Origin: Paludisphaera soli
GTDB taxonomy: Bacteria; Planctomycetota; Planctomycetia; Isosphaerales; Isosphaeraceae
Reading direction: 5' to 3'
DNA length: 64,000 bases
NCBI RefSeq assembly: GCF_011064595.1
Contig: NZ_JAALJI010000027.1
Location: forward strand, 45,163-109,162
In this document: positions 26,554 to 35,047 of the stretch, piece by piece
Layout: the number at the start of each line of letters is the position of its first letter
Numbering within the stretch: the first letter of the stretch is position 1
Made by a program: the position numbers and the translations under genes
Notes under the pieces: model-generated
Databases searched by the model: none
Told to the model about the DNA's origin: nothing
What the model saw: the letters and a program-made list of their open reading frames with translations, nothing else

Positions 26554-27768
26554 TCACGGCCCGGCCGGGAATCGTTTCCTCAATTGGTCGCGTGCCTTGA
26601 CGCAGGCTGCATGGATCGGCGTCGGACGCGAACCGTCATCGGCCAACTCCTCCATGAGTTTCAGGGTCTTGACGTCGCCGCATCGCGCGAGAATTTCGAG
26701 GAGGTGGAGGGCGAGCCTCCCGCGCATGTGAGCTTCGGTCCGCGAAGCCGACAGGTTATCCGCCTTGTCGAATGCGACAGGGCCGGGGGCGACGACGAAC
26801 TTCTCCAGCGACCCCAAAGCCTCCCGCGTCCCGATGGACGCGAGAGCGTGATAGACGTCCGGGTAGGCAGGCCAAACTCCGTCGACCATCTTCGCCAGGA
26901 CGGGGACCAGTTCGACCTGACGTTGATTTCGCACGATTTTGAGGAGCAGAGAGCGTTCGTAGCTGACGAGAGAAGCGGCCGCGAGTCGGTCCTTCAGAAA
27001 TGAAGGAGCAAACTTCATGGCGGCGCAGACGACCGTGGCGCGGTTCTCCAAGCTCACGTTCAGGCCGCGAAAATCCGGCATCGAGTTCAAGGCGCGCCAT
27101 AACATCAAATCCTGCGCCACCCAGCGGGGACGTTCCTCGACTGGCCGGGCCAGCCTCTGTCGCAGGGCGACGAGGTTGACCTCGATCTCGGCACGATCCC
27201 GCTCCACGACGCGGGGCACGCGCTCCAATGCGGCCGCGATCCTCTCATCGCTCCCGGCCTCTCCGAAGAAACGGAACAAGATCGACCTGGCGATGAGGCC
27301 GCCTGGCCGGCGGACGTCTTCGGCCGATACCTGCTCGACCAAAGCGGTGGCCGCCGAAGGCTTGGCGTAGGTTACAGCCAGGCACGTCAGAGGATCCCAG
27401 CATAGAATCGCGTTTATGCGAAACGCGAGTTCCGCTCGGGCGGCTGGATGCTCCGCGAGCGCGACGAGCGTCATCAAGGCGAGCTTGCGCGACACCGGAG
27501 TCGGCCCGTTGATCACCTGGCGGAGAGTCTGCAAGGCGGAAGGGCCGTACGACTTCGCGAGGGCGTCGGCCTCTGCCTGATACGCGTCGAGTCCGATGTA
27601 TTGAGCAGGTTTGGACCGCGCCCCGATGCGGGTGACGGCCGCATCGAAATCACCCTGGAAACCAGGCGGCTCGGGGGCGGCCGCCGAGGCGACCAGCAGC
27701 GACAAGGCCGGTGCCAGCAAGCCCAGTCGGACCTCGCAGCGGGATCGACCGTTCACATTCCTAATCAT
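26554..27768 (-). CDS. Secreted HEAT-like repeat protein carried by cassette B
   Basis: This 404-residue protein has a probable signal peptide (CEVRLGLLAPALSLLVASAA, cleavage near residue 31) and an all-helical body. Regular helix pairs such as KLALMTLVALAEHPAARAEL, SLLLKIVRNQRQVELVPVLA and LALHLLEILARCGDVKTLK resemble HEAT/ARM-type repeats. No enzymatic motif is present. The gene lies alone between duplicated gene ends, in an orientation opposite to the thioredoxin gene. Its coding GC is a little lower than neighbouring genes (codons such as GAT, GAA, TCG and CGA are frequent). A scaffold or envelope role is only a guess. Confidence 0.65.
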   Translation of the reverse strand: MIRNVNGRSRCEVRLGLLAPALSLLVASAAAPEPPGFQGDFDAAVTRIGARSKPAQYIGLDAYQAEADALAKSYGPSALQTLRQVINGPTPVSRKLALMTLVALAEHPAARAELAFRINAILCWDPLTCLAVTYAKPSAATALVEQVSAEDVRRPGGLIARSILFRFFGEAGSDERIAAALERVPRVVERDRAEIEVNLVALRQRLARPVEERPRWVAQDLMLWRALNSMPDFRGLNVSLENRATVVCAAMKFAPSFLKDRLAAASLVSYERSLLLKIVRNQRQVELVPVLAKMVDGVWPAYPDVYHALASIGTREALGSLEKFVVAPGPVAFDKADNLSASRTEAHMRGRLALHLLEILARCGDVKTLKLMEELADDGSRPTPIHAACVKARDQLRKRFPAGP

Positions 27769-27830
27769 CGGTGTCTCCAGAACGACTCCGGGGACATGCG
27801 GATCACGTCCGCGGCACGAGGAATCGACGG

Positions 27831-27897
27831 GGCCCTGCTCAAGCCGCGGGGCGTGTGCAACGTCGTGAAGGACGAGGCCGTGCTGCTGACCAAATAG
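27831..27897 (+). pseudogene. Orphan 3' fragment of the thioredoxin-fold gene
   Basis: The codons reading ALLKPRGVCNVVKDEAVLLTK and TAG match ALLKPLGVRAVVKDEAVLLTK-type sequence at the end of the intact gene (stop at 26333), with three substitutions. There is no upstream start. It is a non-functional remnant that marks the right border of cassette B. Confidence 0.8.
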
Positions 27898-28031
27898 ACC
27901 GGCCCGGACAGACCGTCAGCCGCCGCCCAGCTTCACCTTCGCCGCCTGCTCGCGTCGCCAGGCGAAGTAGGCGTCGAGGGCTTCCAACTGGGGGAGGTTG
28001 GGGACGGGGCGGGCGGAGGGGGTTTCGTCGA
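27831..28031. repeat. Right direct repeat of cassette B
   Basis: This is the partner of 26268-26469. It begins with a 22-codon copy of the thioredoxin gene's 3' end and runs into the genuine 3' end of the carboxylesterase gene. Confidence 0.8.
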
Positions 28032-29496
28032 AGACCAGCACCTTCGGGTCGGCGGGGTCGAAGGCGGGCCAGGGGGGGAGGCCTTCGCCGTTGGGGTCGC
28101 CGGACTTCGCGAAGTTGACCCAGAGGTCGCTGATGAGTTCGGAGGCGGCGACGTCCTCGGCGCGGGGGCCTCGGGCGAAGAGGCCGGCAAGGCCGTCGAG
28201 GTTGCGGAAGACGAAGGGGATCTCGGCCGCGTGCGACGCGCCGGGGGAGCCCTCGGGGCGGCGGTCGTAATAGTAGACGAAGGCCGGGTTCGCCCCCTTC
28301 TCGGCCTGGAGGCGGGCCCAGGTCCAGGTGTGCCAGGCGAAGGCCGAGTCGCGGAAGAGGGCCTTGGTCGCCGCGAACGCCTCGTCGGGCGTTGCGTGGG
28401 GATAGGCGGCCAGGATCGCGTCGGCGAGGTCGCCGTACTCCGAGCGGACCCGGGAGGCGAAGCCCTTCGGCGTGGTCCTCGCGCCGGGGCGGACGAACAT
28501 GGCCCCCTCGTCGGAGTTGGTGCCGACCAGGATGGGGGTGTCGTGGAACGCGCCGGCCTTGTACAGCTCGTACGGGTCGCCGGGGAGGACGTCGCCGTCG
28601 AAGGTCGGCCACCACCAGTGCGGGAGCCTCAGGAGTTCGGTCGCCGGCAGCGCGCGGGCGGCGGCGAGGTCCACGCCCAGGTCGTCGAGGAAGCGCTCGC
28701 CCTCGGCCTCGGCGAGCTTCAAGGGGCGGGCGGCCATGCCCCCCTCGTCGGCCAGCTTGGGCGGCGCGAACGAGCCGCCGCTCTGGGAGATCGCCCGGTG
28801 GAACAGCCCCTTCGCCCGGGGCGAGGCGGCGAGCATGCTCACCGAGATCCCGCCGGCCGACTCGCCGAAGACCGTCACCCGGCCCGGGTCGCCGCCGAAC
28901 GCCTCGATCTCGTCGCGGACCCACTCCAGCCCGGCGACCTGGTCGCGCAGGCCGTAGTTGCCCGAGACCCCGCCCGCCTCGCGGCTCAATTCGGGATGCG
29001 CCAGGAAGCCGAGCGGGCCGACCCGGTAGGCGATCGAGACGACCACGACCCCCTTCTCGGCCAGCCGCGCGCCGTCGTAGGTCGGGACGTTGGTGGAGCC
29101 CATCGCGAAGGCCCCGCCGTAGATCCAGACCATCACCGGCAGCCGCTCGCCGGGGGCCTTGGCGGGGGTCCAGACGTTGAGGTACAGGCAGTCCTCGCTG
29201 AAGTTCGTCGCCGCGCCGGTCATCAGCGCGATCAGGCCGTTCTGGATCGGCCCGGGGGCGAAGACCTTCGCCTCGCGGACCCCTTCCCACCTCGGCGCCG
29301 GCCTCGGGGCCTTCCACCGCAGCGGCCCGACGGGGGGCTCGGCGAACGGGATCCCCAGGAAGGCGCGCACGCCGTTCGCCCGCGTCGTCCCCTCGACGAC
29401 GCCCTTCCTCGTCTCCACCCGCTCAGCCACCGCCGAACCCGCCAAACCGCCCGCGACGACCAATCCCATCAAGAACCGCGTCCCTTCCCGTCTCAT
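27916..29496 (-). CDS. Secreted carboxylesterase type B
   Basis: From ATG 29496 the protein has 526 residues with a signal peptide (MRREGTRFLMGLVVAGGLAG, cleavage near AVA). Type-B carboxylesterase signatures are clear: SEDCLYLNVWTP (100-111), GGAFAMGS oxyanion region, nucleophile in FGESAGG (Ser213), the acid in NSDEGAMF and the His in GASHAAEIPF. It should hydrolyse carboxylic esters in the periplasm or outside the cell. The open frame continues 73 codons upstream but without a better start. Its last 40 codons are copied at 26347-26469. It is divergent from the PepSY gene; the Fur-box-like site lies between them. Confidence 0.88.
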   Translation of the reverse strand: MRREGTRFLMGLVVAGGLAGSAVAERVETRKGVVEGTTRANGVRAFLGIPFAEPPVGPLRWKAPRPAPRWEGVREAKVFAPGPIQNGLIALMTGAATNFSEDCLYLNVWTPAKAPGERLPVMVWIYGGAFAMGSTNVPTYDGARLAEKGVVVVSIAYRVGPLGFLAHPELSREAGGVSGNYGLRDQVAGLEWVRDEIEAFGGDPGRVTVFGESAGGISVSMLAASPRAKGLFHRAISQSGGSFAPPKLADEGGMAARPLKLAEAEGERFLDDLGVDLAAARALPATELLRLPHWWWPTFDGDVLPGDPYELYKAGAFHDTPILVGTNSDEGAMFVRPGARTTPKGFASRVRSEYGDLADAILAAYPHATPDEAFAATKALFRDSAFAWHTWTWARLQAEKGANPAFVYYYDRRPEGSPGASHAAEIPFVFRNLDGLAGLFARGPRAEDVAASELISDLWVNFAKSGDPNGEGLPPWPAFDPADPKVLVFDETPSARPVPNLPQLEALDAYFAWRREQAAKVKLGGG

Positions 29497-29645
29497 GGCC
29501 CCTCCCGACTGAGCGTTGGTGAACGTCAGGCCCCGGCCCCCTATCCTACGGCGCAGGGACAGGGGGCCGCAGTTGAGCCTTCCCGACCGATCCCGCCGGA
29601 ACACCCTTTGACACCGCGATCCCCGACCGATACCATCAAAACCGA

Positions 29646-29664
29646 ATTGAGACTCAGTCTCAAT
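29646..29664. promoter_or_regulatory. Fur-box-like 19-bp palindrome
   Basis: ATTGAGACT-C-AGTCTCAAT is a perfect 9-1-9 inverted repeat, followed by an AT-rich AATAAT in an otherwise GC-rich region. Its half sites resemble the TTGAGAxT halves of Fur boxes. It is 50 bp upstream of the PepSY gene start and 150 bp from the esterase start. Confidence 0.6.
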
Positions 29665-29713
29665 AATAATCCGCCGCCCCGCGTGGGCTTCGCCTTCCTT
29701 CGAGAGAACCTTC

Positions 29714-31042
29714 ATGGATCACGCGTTCCGGGACGATGCGGGGCAGGCCGTGGAAGAGGTTTCGGATTTCGTCGAGGAGGCCGCGAAAGAAGCGACGCTC
29801 GCCGGCCCTTCCCAGGTCAGCCCGGCCCTGGCGATGGCGCGGGCCTCGGCGGCGCGGGCGGAGGCCGATCCGACGCCCAAAGGCCGGGCGTGGGGCCACG
29901 AGGTCCTGATGCTGGTCCGCCGCTCGCACCTGTACGCGGGCCTGCTGCTCTACCCGTGGGTGCTGCTCTACGGGGTGACGGCCTTCCTGTTCAATCACCC
30001 TTCGGCGTTCTCGGACCGGACGACGATCGCGATCGACCGCGGGGCGATGAAGGGGACGAGCCTGGAGAAGCTGCCGACGCCGCTCGACCTGGCGTCGAAG
30101 GTGGTCGCGGCGCTGAACGAGCGGGCCGGCGGCGGCTCGACCTACGCGCTGGTCAACCCCGACGCCGCCCGGTTCGAGCGCGGCGGCCTGGCCGCGAGCG
30201 TCCGCGCGGGCGACGGCAAGTCCTACACGGTCACCCTCGACCGCGACGGCGGCCTGGTCCGGCTCGCCCCGGCCGGAGCTGGAGCGGGTGCGGCGAACGG
30301 CGGGATGAACGGCGAAGCCGCGCCGACCGGCGAGCGGGCCGGCATGCGTCGAGCCCGGGGCGAGGGCGAGGCCGCCGGCCCGCGTCCCGAAGGTGGCGAG
30401 CGAGGCGAAGGCGGCCCGCGCCGCGGTCGCGGCGAGGGCGGTGAAGCCGAGGGGGCCGAGCGTCGCGGCCGAGGCGGCCCGAGGGACGAGGCCGGGTCCG
30501 AGGGGGCCGAGGCCGGCGGCCGTCGCGGGCCCGAGGGCCCCCGCGCTCCGTTCGCGGCCGCGTCCGGGGTGACGATCGAGGGGCCGTCGTTCGAGACGAT
30601 CCGCAAGGAGCTTCCGGCCGTGCTGGCCCGCGCCGGGCTGGCGGACGCGACGGTCTCCGAGGTCCGCGCCGCCCCCCTGACGTTCCAGATGGAGGGCGAG
30701 GGCCGCCCCTGGCTGGTCAGCTACAACCTCCAGACGGGGGGCGTCTCGGGCCGTCCGGTCGACGACCCGGCCTCCCAGGCCGAGCTGACCACCCGCCGGT
30801 TCCTGCTCCGCCTCCACACCATCCACGGCTACCCCGCCGAGTTCGGCCAGCGCTGGATCTGGGCGTTGATCGTCGACGTGATGGCCTTCCTGATGGTCTT
30901 CTGGGGCCTCTCCGGCATCGTCATGTGGTGGCAGATCAAGCGCCTCCGCCGCATCGGCGCCGTCGCCCTGACCTTCAGCACCGTCGCCGCCGTCTGGATC
31001 GGCGTCGGCATGCATTACTACTTCGTCAACGGGGGGCGCTGA
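29714..31042 (+). CDS. PepSY-associated transmembrane helix protein
   Basis: This 442-residue membrane protein has one N-terminal helix (HLYAGLLLYPWVLLYGVTAF, about 70-90) and two C-terminal helices (VDVMAFLMVFWGLSGIVMWW and AVALTFSTVAAVWIGVGM). The first hydrophobic block carries the RRSHLYAGLLL pattern seen in PepSY_TM proteins, many of which accompany iron uptake or act as ferric-siderophore reductases (family knowledge). A Gly/Arg/Glu-rich, probably disordered insertion occupies about residues 180-280. The Fur-box-like palindrome upstream fits iron control. It is divergent from the carboxylesterase gene. Confidence 0.75.
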   Translation: MDHAFRDDAGQAVEEVSDFVEEAAKEATLAGPSQVSPALAMARASAARAEADPTPKGRAWGHEVLMLVRRSHLYAGLLLYPWVLLYGVTAFLFNHPSAFSDRTTIAIDRGAMKGTSLEKLPTPLDLASKVVAALNERAGGGSTYALVNPDAARFERGGLAASVRAGDGKSYTVTLDRDGGLVRLAPAGAGAGAANGGMNGEAAPTGERAGMRRARGEGEAAGPRPEGGERGEGGPRRGRGEGGEAEGAERRGRGGPRDEAGSEGAEAGGRRGPEGPRAPFAAASGVTIEGPSFETIRKELPAVLARAGLADATVSEVRAAPLTFQMEGEGRPWLVSYNLQTGGVSGRPVDDPASQAELTTRRFLLRLHTIHGYPAEFGQRWIWALIVDVMAFLMVFWGLSGIVMWWQIKRLRRIGAVALTFSTVAAVWIGVGMHYYFVNGGR

Positions 31043-31137
31043 AGCCTTCGGGCACTACCTGCTTCGGAGCAAGAAAAGGCGTCGCCGCATGGACAGGAGC
31101 GGATGGTCTGTTCGAAGTCCGAGGATCTGCCCGCGTC

Positions 31138-32373
31138 CTACTGCACCGAGAGCGCATACTCGGCGTTTTCGTCCGTGATCTGGATTTTTTGATGGAGCCG
31201 GACGATGTAGGCGAGGAACTGGATGCTCTCGCCCGATTCCAGCTTGAAGGCGCTGATGACGTTACCGATCGTATCCTTCTGGTCACCGCTCAGTTCGTCG
31301 ACGACGAGAACGACTCTCATGGCGCTCTGGAAGGCGTTCGTCAGGTGGTTATGGATGCGGAGCCCGACCAATTGGTCCGAGACGGCCGGCTCGATCTCCT
31401 TGATCCACGCGGAGAGCTTGAGCGCCAGGTCGGGCCTCTCGTAGACGTGGCTCACGATCCGGTCCACCCAGTCCTTGATAGTCTGATCCCTCAGCCGTTT
31501 GTCGGTCACGATCGAAAACGCCGAGGCGAAACGCATGAGTTGTGGGATGACGTGGCAGTTGAGGTGGTTGGACTTCTCCTGCGAGCTGATCTTCGACTCC
31601 CCGAAACACTCGTACTCGATCAGGTTGACGGCCAGCGGGTGCTTCTGCTGCCGATTGTACACAACCAGTATGGCGTCGGGGATCGAGCGGATGCCCTTGA
31701 CGAAGGCGTCGCCACGGGCCTCGACGCCGGCCGAACGGAAGAGCCGGTTCTCGGCGATCAGAATCGAGTGCCCCTCCCGATACGCGGGGAACAGCGAGTA
31801 AAAATGCCGGTTGACGAGCGGCTCAAGCCCCTGGGAGGCGTCGGTCTCGTTCTTGAATCTCACGGTCTGGAATGTGCCAAGGACCGACAACCCCGCGTCG
31901 GGGACGGCCTGGACCGGGACGGAAGACTCTTGGTCGTCGTCCGGCTCGTCCGGTAGGAGCGGTTTGTCGGCACCCAGGTAGTCCGGCTCGATGATCCTGT
32001 GCTGGTCGAAGATCCTCGCGAGCCGTCCGACAGCCTCCGTCTCCTTGATGGGCTTAGCCTGCTGAAGATACTTCAAAGCCCAGTATTCGCCGCCCACCTG
32101 CGACAGGAAGCGGATGTCGAACGGGCTGCTGTACTCCACATCGTTCAACGTGAAACAGATCACGTACTTGTCCGCGTCCGGCCAGGGCTTCGAGTCGGTG
32201 ACGTCCGCGAGTCTGGCACGCATTCCGCAGAGCGTGTCCTTCCCGCGCTTCATGACAAGATAGACGTCATCGCCGATCTCGGGCCCGCGGTGGGTGAACC
32301 CGAAGACCCGTTCCCTCATGCAGGTCGCGTAGTTCTCCAGGGACTTGCCGCAATGTAGGATGCGCACGGCCAT
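31138..32373 (-). CDS. Hypothetical protein, possibly nuclease-like (accessory)
   Basis: The protein has 411 residues from ATG 32373, with a TTG directly before it; GGAG lies about 9 nt upstream. The N-terminal third (GDDVYLVMKRGKDTLCGMRA, then KPWPDADKYVICFTL) is reminiscent of small EVE/ASCH-type modules. The middle contains SIPDAILVVYNRQQK and LIEYECFGE, a PD...ExE spacing that recalls PD-(D/E)xK nucleases but lacks the usual Lys. The C-terminal third is helical. Third-position GC is visibly lower than in neighbours. It stands alone between the PepSY gene and a broken HAD-like fragment. A defence role is a guess; I do not recognise the family. Confidence 0.6.
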   Translation of the reverse strand: MAVRILHCGKSLENYATCMRERVFGFTHRGPEIGDDVYLVMKRGKDTLCGMRARLADVTDSKPWPDADKYVICFTLNDVEYSSPFDIRFLSQVGGEYWALKYLQQAKPIKETEAVGRLARIFDQHRIIEPDYLGADKPLLPDEPDDDQESSVPVQAVPDAGLSVLGTFQTVRFKNETDASQGLEPLVNRHFYSLFPAYREGHSILIAENRLFRSAGVEARGDAFVKGIRSIPDAILVVYNRQQKHPLAVNLIEYECFGESKISSQEKSNHLNCHVIPQLMRFASAFSIVTDKRLRDQTIKDWVDRIVSHVYERPDLALKLSAWIKEIEPAVSDQLVGLRIHNHLTNAFQSAMRVVLVVDELSGDQKDTIGNVISAFKLESGESIQFLAYIVRLHQKIQITDENAEYALSVQ

Positions 32374-32547
32374 CAAGGATGCTCCACCGCCGATCGAGGA
32401 TATGGACGAGCGAATATATCCTCAGTCCGTGGAACGGCGAAGAGGCCAGTCTTCCGCCACCCGGGAAACTGCACCTCCAAGGTCACACGGTTCGCATCGT
32501 CGGAGAAAGGTGCGGGCCCGTCGATTACATCGGCCTCATCACCGACA

Positions 32548-32619
32548 TCACAGCCGATCGTCCAGGTCGAAAGCGACCAGCCCGGGGAAGGCGGGCCAGG
32601 CCGGGACGAGGGGCCGCAA
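32548..32619 (-). pseudogene. Possible 5' fragment of a HAD-family phosphatase gene
   Basis: From TTG 32619, with a GAGGGAG motif upstream, the minus strand encodes 23 residues ending FPGLVAFDLDDRL before a stop. FxLVAFDLDxTL is the first motif of MDP-1-like HAD phosphatases. Here the conserved Thr is Arg and the frame ends at once. No remainder of the gene is seen nearby. The neighbouring unknown gene (31138-32373) may have replaced the rest. The rest of 32377-32660 shows nothing recognisable. Confidence 0.3.
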
Positions 32620-32660
32620 CCGAAACTCCCTCGGAAGGACGCGCGGGAGCTGTCGGCCTC

Positions 32661-33233
32661 TCACTTCGGCGGGTCCACGCCCGGGATCTTGACGACGCCC
32701 TGGACGACCGTGTCGAGCTTCTTGTTGGTGTCGTCGAGCCGGCCCTCGACGCGTTCGAGGCGCTGGTTGGTGACGCCGAGGCGGCCTTCGACGGCCCCGA
32801 TGGTGGCGTTGGTGGCGTCGAGGCGGCCGTTGGTGGCGTCGAGCTTGGTGTTGGTGGCGTCGAGCCGGCTGTTGGTGCCGGCGAGCTTGTCGTCGACGGC
32901 GCCGATCGTCTCGTTGGTCGTCGCCAGCCGGGCCTCGACGCCCTGGAGCTTCTGGTTGGTCGTCCCGAGGGCCTCGCGGACGCCGGCCAGGCTCGTGTTG
33001 GTCTCGGCGAGCTTGCCGTCCACCTTGTCGAGCCGGTCGTTCACGCCGCCGAGCTGCTCGTTGACCCGGCCGAGCTGCGCATTGACCTGCGCGAGCTGGT
33101 TGTTGGTCTCGCCGAGCTGGCTGTTGACCAGATCCAGCCGGCTGGTCAGGGGCGAGAAGAGCCGCTCCCTGAGCGAGGAGCAGCCGGAAAGGCCGGCCAG
33201 CAGCACGGGGGCGAGCAGATAACGGACGCGCAT
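32661..33233 (-). CDS. Coiled-coil repeat lipoprotein
   Basis: The 190-residue protein from ATG 33233 begins MRVRYLLAPVLLAGLSGCSS, a lipoprotein signal with lipobox LSGC (Cys18). The rest is one long heptad repeat with Leu and Asn at fixed positions, for example RLDATNTKLDATNGRLDATN. About 20 heptads run without Pro until the end (IPGVDPPK). It should form a long trimeric or dimeric coiled coil extending from the membrane, similar in principle to Lpp but longer (inference). The open frame upstream of 33233 is Pro/Arg-rich and not likely coding. Confidence 0.8.
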   Translation of the reverse strand: MRVRYLLAPVLLAGLSGCSSLRERLFSPLTSRLDLVNSQLGETNNQLAQVNAQLGRVNEQLGGVNDRLDKVDGKLAETNTSLAGVREALGTTNQKLQGVEARLATTNETIGAVDDKLAGTNSRLDATNTKLDATNGRLDATNATIGAVEGRLGVTNQRLERVEGRLDDTNKKLDTVVQGVVKIPGVDPPK

Positions 33234-33492
33234 GGGGCCTCCGACCCCGGGGCGCGCGGCGGCCGCCCGGGACGCATGAGTGGGATGGGTCGGCGTTCCG
33301 GAAGGGCGAAGGGGTGGGTGATCGCGCGAACCGGGAGGGGCCCGGCTCGGCTCGCGGCCTTCCATCCCGCTCGCTCTCCGAACACTCCGTTCGGACCTGC
33401 CGAGGGTTCGACGCCTCGGGAATCTCATCGGCCCGACGCCCGGCCCATCTTGAGGCGGCGCGTCTCGGGGGCACGTCGCGGAGGGCTGTCGC

Positions 33493-33849
33493 TCAAAAGT
33501 TCACGTTGACGACCTTCCCCTCCTTGATGACGACCTGTACGTCGGTGTCTTCCTCCTGGGTGAGGGGGTCGCGGGTCCGCTTCTTGAAGTGCCAGAAGAG
33601 CGAGCCGCCGTCGTCGGTGGTCACGTCGGGGCGGCCGACGGCCGCGATGACCTCGTCCTCGGACTTGCCCATCACGCGACGGGAGAAGTCCTCCCGCGCG
33701 TAGACCGGCGACGCCGCGGCGGGCGGGGGCGGGCGCAAGGCGCGCGAGATCGCGACGTAGCCCCCCGCGGCCATCGCCAGGCCGAACAGCGTGCCGAAGA
33801 CGAAGGCGAACACGGCGGGCGTCCGACGCGAAGGGGCCGGGGCGCTCAT
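33493..33849 (-). CDS. Membrane-anchored BamE/SmpA-like small protein
   Basis: The 118-residue protein has an N-terminal anchor (FAFVFGTLFGLAMAAGGYVA, about 14-33) and a Pro-rich linker. A 65-residue domain follows: MGKSEDEVIAAVGRPDVT, a WHFKKRTRDP strand, and VQVVIKEGKVVNVNF. The order helix-GxPD-strand-strand resembles BamE/SmpA and related 'outer membrane assembly' small domains; true homology is not proven. It lies 37 bp downstream of the SDR gene on the same strand and may be cotranscribed with it. Confidence 0.6.
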   Translation of the reverse strand: MSAPAPSRRTPAVFAFVFGTLFGLAMAAGGYVAISRALRPPPPAAASPVYAREDFSRRVMGKSEDEVIAAVGRPDVTTDDGGSLFWHFKKRTRDPLTQEEDTDVQVVIKEGKVVNVNF

Positions 33850-33886
33850 GGGCGGGTCTCCATACCGAGCGGGCGGGGCCTTGGAA

Positions 33887-35047
33887 TCACGGGGTGGACG
33901 CGGCGGCGGTCGGCCGCACCTTCCGCGACGCCCGGCCCCACTTGTCGCGGACGGCGAACTCGATCAGCCGGGCCAGGAGCGCGGCGTCGAGCGGCGGGCA
34001 GGGGAGGTGCGGCAAGGCCGTCCGGGTGTTGGTCGCGTCGAAGGTCGGCTCGGACGCCCAGTACAGCTCGTACCGGGACACGTATTCGTAGAAGGCGGCC
34101 TCGGCCGCGTTCAGGTCGCCGGACGACCTCGCCCCGGGGCCGGCGAAGGTGACGCCGGTGTAGTTGAAGTACGCCTCCATGGCCCCCTCCAGCTGGCGCG
34201 CCGTGACGGGGGGCGTCGGCGTCTGGTGATAGGTCTTGCCGTGGAGCTCGGGCCGGAGCACCACCTCGGCGATGACGGCCGAGACCCAGTCCACGGGGAC
34301 CAGGTTGCGCCGCTCGTCCCCGGTCAGGTCGAGGCGGAGGGGAAGGACCCAGCGCCCGGCGCCGCGACCGGCGGAGGCGCGGGCGGCGAGCCGGCGCATG
34401 CGGTCCATGTACTGGAGATACAGATACAGCCCGTGATAGGTCGAGGTGTACCCGGTGACCGAATCGCCGACGATCACCGCCGGGCGATGGACCGTGACCC
34501 CGCCCGGGAAGGCGGCCGCTCGCACCAGCCGCTCGGCTTCCGCCTTGGAGTGCTCGTAGTCGTTGCGGAACGGGCCGGCCCGCAGGGGCTCGTCCTCGGT
34601 CACCAGGTCGGACCGCAAGCCGCAGACGTAGGCCGTGGAGACGTGGTGGAACGACCGGACCCCGGCGGCCATGCAGACGTCGACCAGGTTGGCGGTGCCG
34701 TTGAGGTTGGTCTGCCAGGGTTCGCCGTCGCGGTCGGCGCCCACGAACGTCAGGCTCGCGGCGTTGTGGATCGCCCCGGCGCAGTGGCGGCCGATCCATC
34801 GCAGGGCGGCGGCGTCCAGGCCCAGGCCCGACTTGGTCAGCTCCCCGGTCAGGACGTGCGGGCGCGGCAGGCGGCGGCCGAGCGCCCCCTCCCAGCCGGC
34901 CATGATCGACTCGACGCGGGCCTCGGGCGGGTCGCGCCGGTCGCCCCGCGCCAGCACGGCGAGACGGGCGCCGCGCAGCGTCAGGTCGCGGAGCAAGTAG
35001 CGGCCGAGGAGGCCGGTGGCCCCGGTCAAAAGGATGACGTCACTCAC
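33887..35047 (-). CDS. Extended SDR / thioester-reductase-like NAD(P)-dependent oxidoreductase
   Basis: The 386-residue protein starts at GTG 35047, with GGAGGG 9-10 nt upstream. The Rossmann motif TGATGLLGRYLLRDL (8-22) and the catalytic YEHSK (Tyr164, Lys168) with HHVSTAY upstream are typical of extended SDRs. The arrangement is like carboxylic acid/thioester reductase domains (NAD-binding_4). It would reduce or epimerise a nucleotide-sugar or acyl-thioester; the substrate is not inferred. The start overlaps the stop of a small upstream ORF by 4 nt (GTGA), so translational coupling is likely. The BamE-like gene follows 37 bp after. Confidence 0.82.
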   Translation of the reverse strand: MSDVILLTGATGLLGRYLLRDLTLRGARLAVLARGDRRDPPEARVESIMAGWEGALGRRLPRPHVLTGELTKSGLGLDAAALRWIGRHCAGAIHNAASLTFVGADRDGEPWQTNLNGTANLVDVCMAAGVRSFHHVSTAYVCGLRSDLVTEDEPLRAGPFRNDYEHSKAEAERLVRAAAFPGGVTVHRPAVIVGDSVTGYTSTYHGLYLYLQYMDRMRRLAARASAGRGAGRWVLPLRLDLTGDERRNLVPVDWVSAVIAEVVLRPELHGKTYHQTPTPPVTARQLEGAMEAYFNYTGVTFAGPGARSSGDLNAAEAAFYEYVSRYELYWASEPTFDATNTRTALPHLPCPPLDAALLARLIEFAVRDKWGRASRKVRPTAAASTP

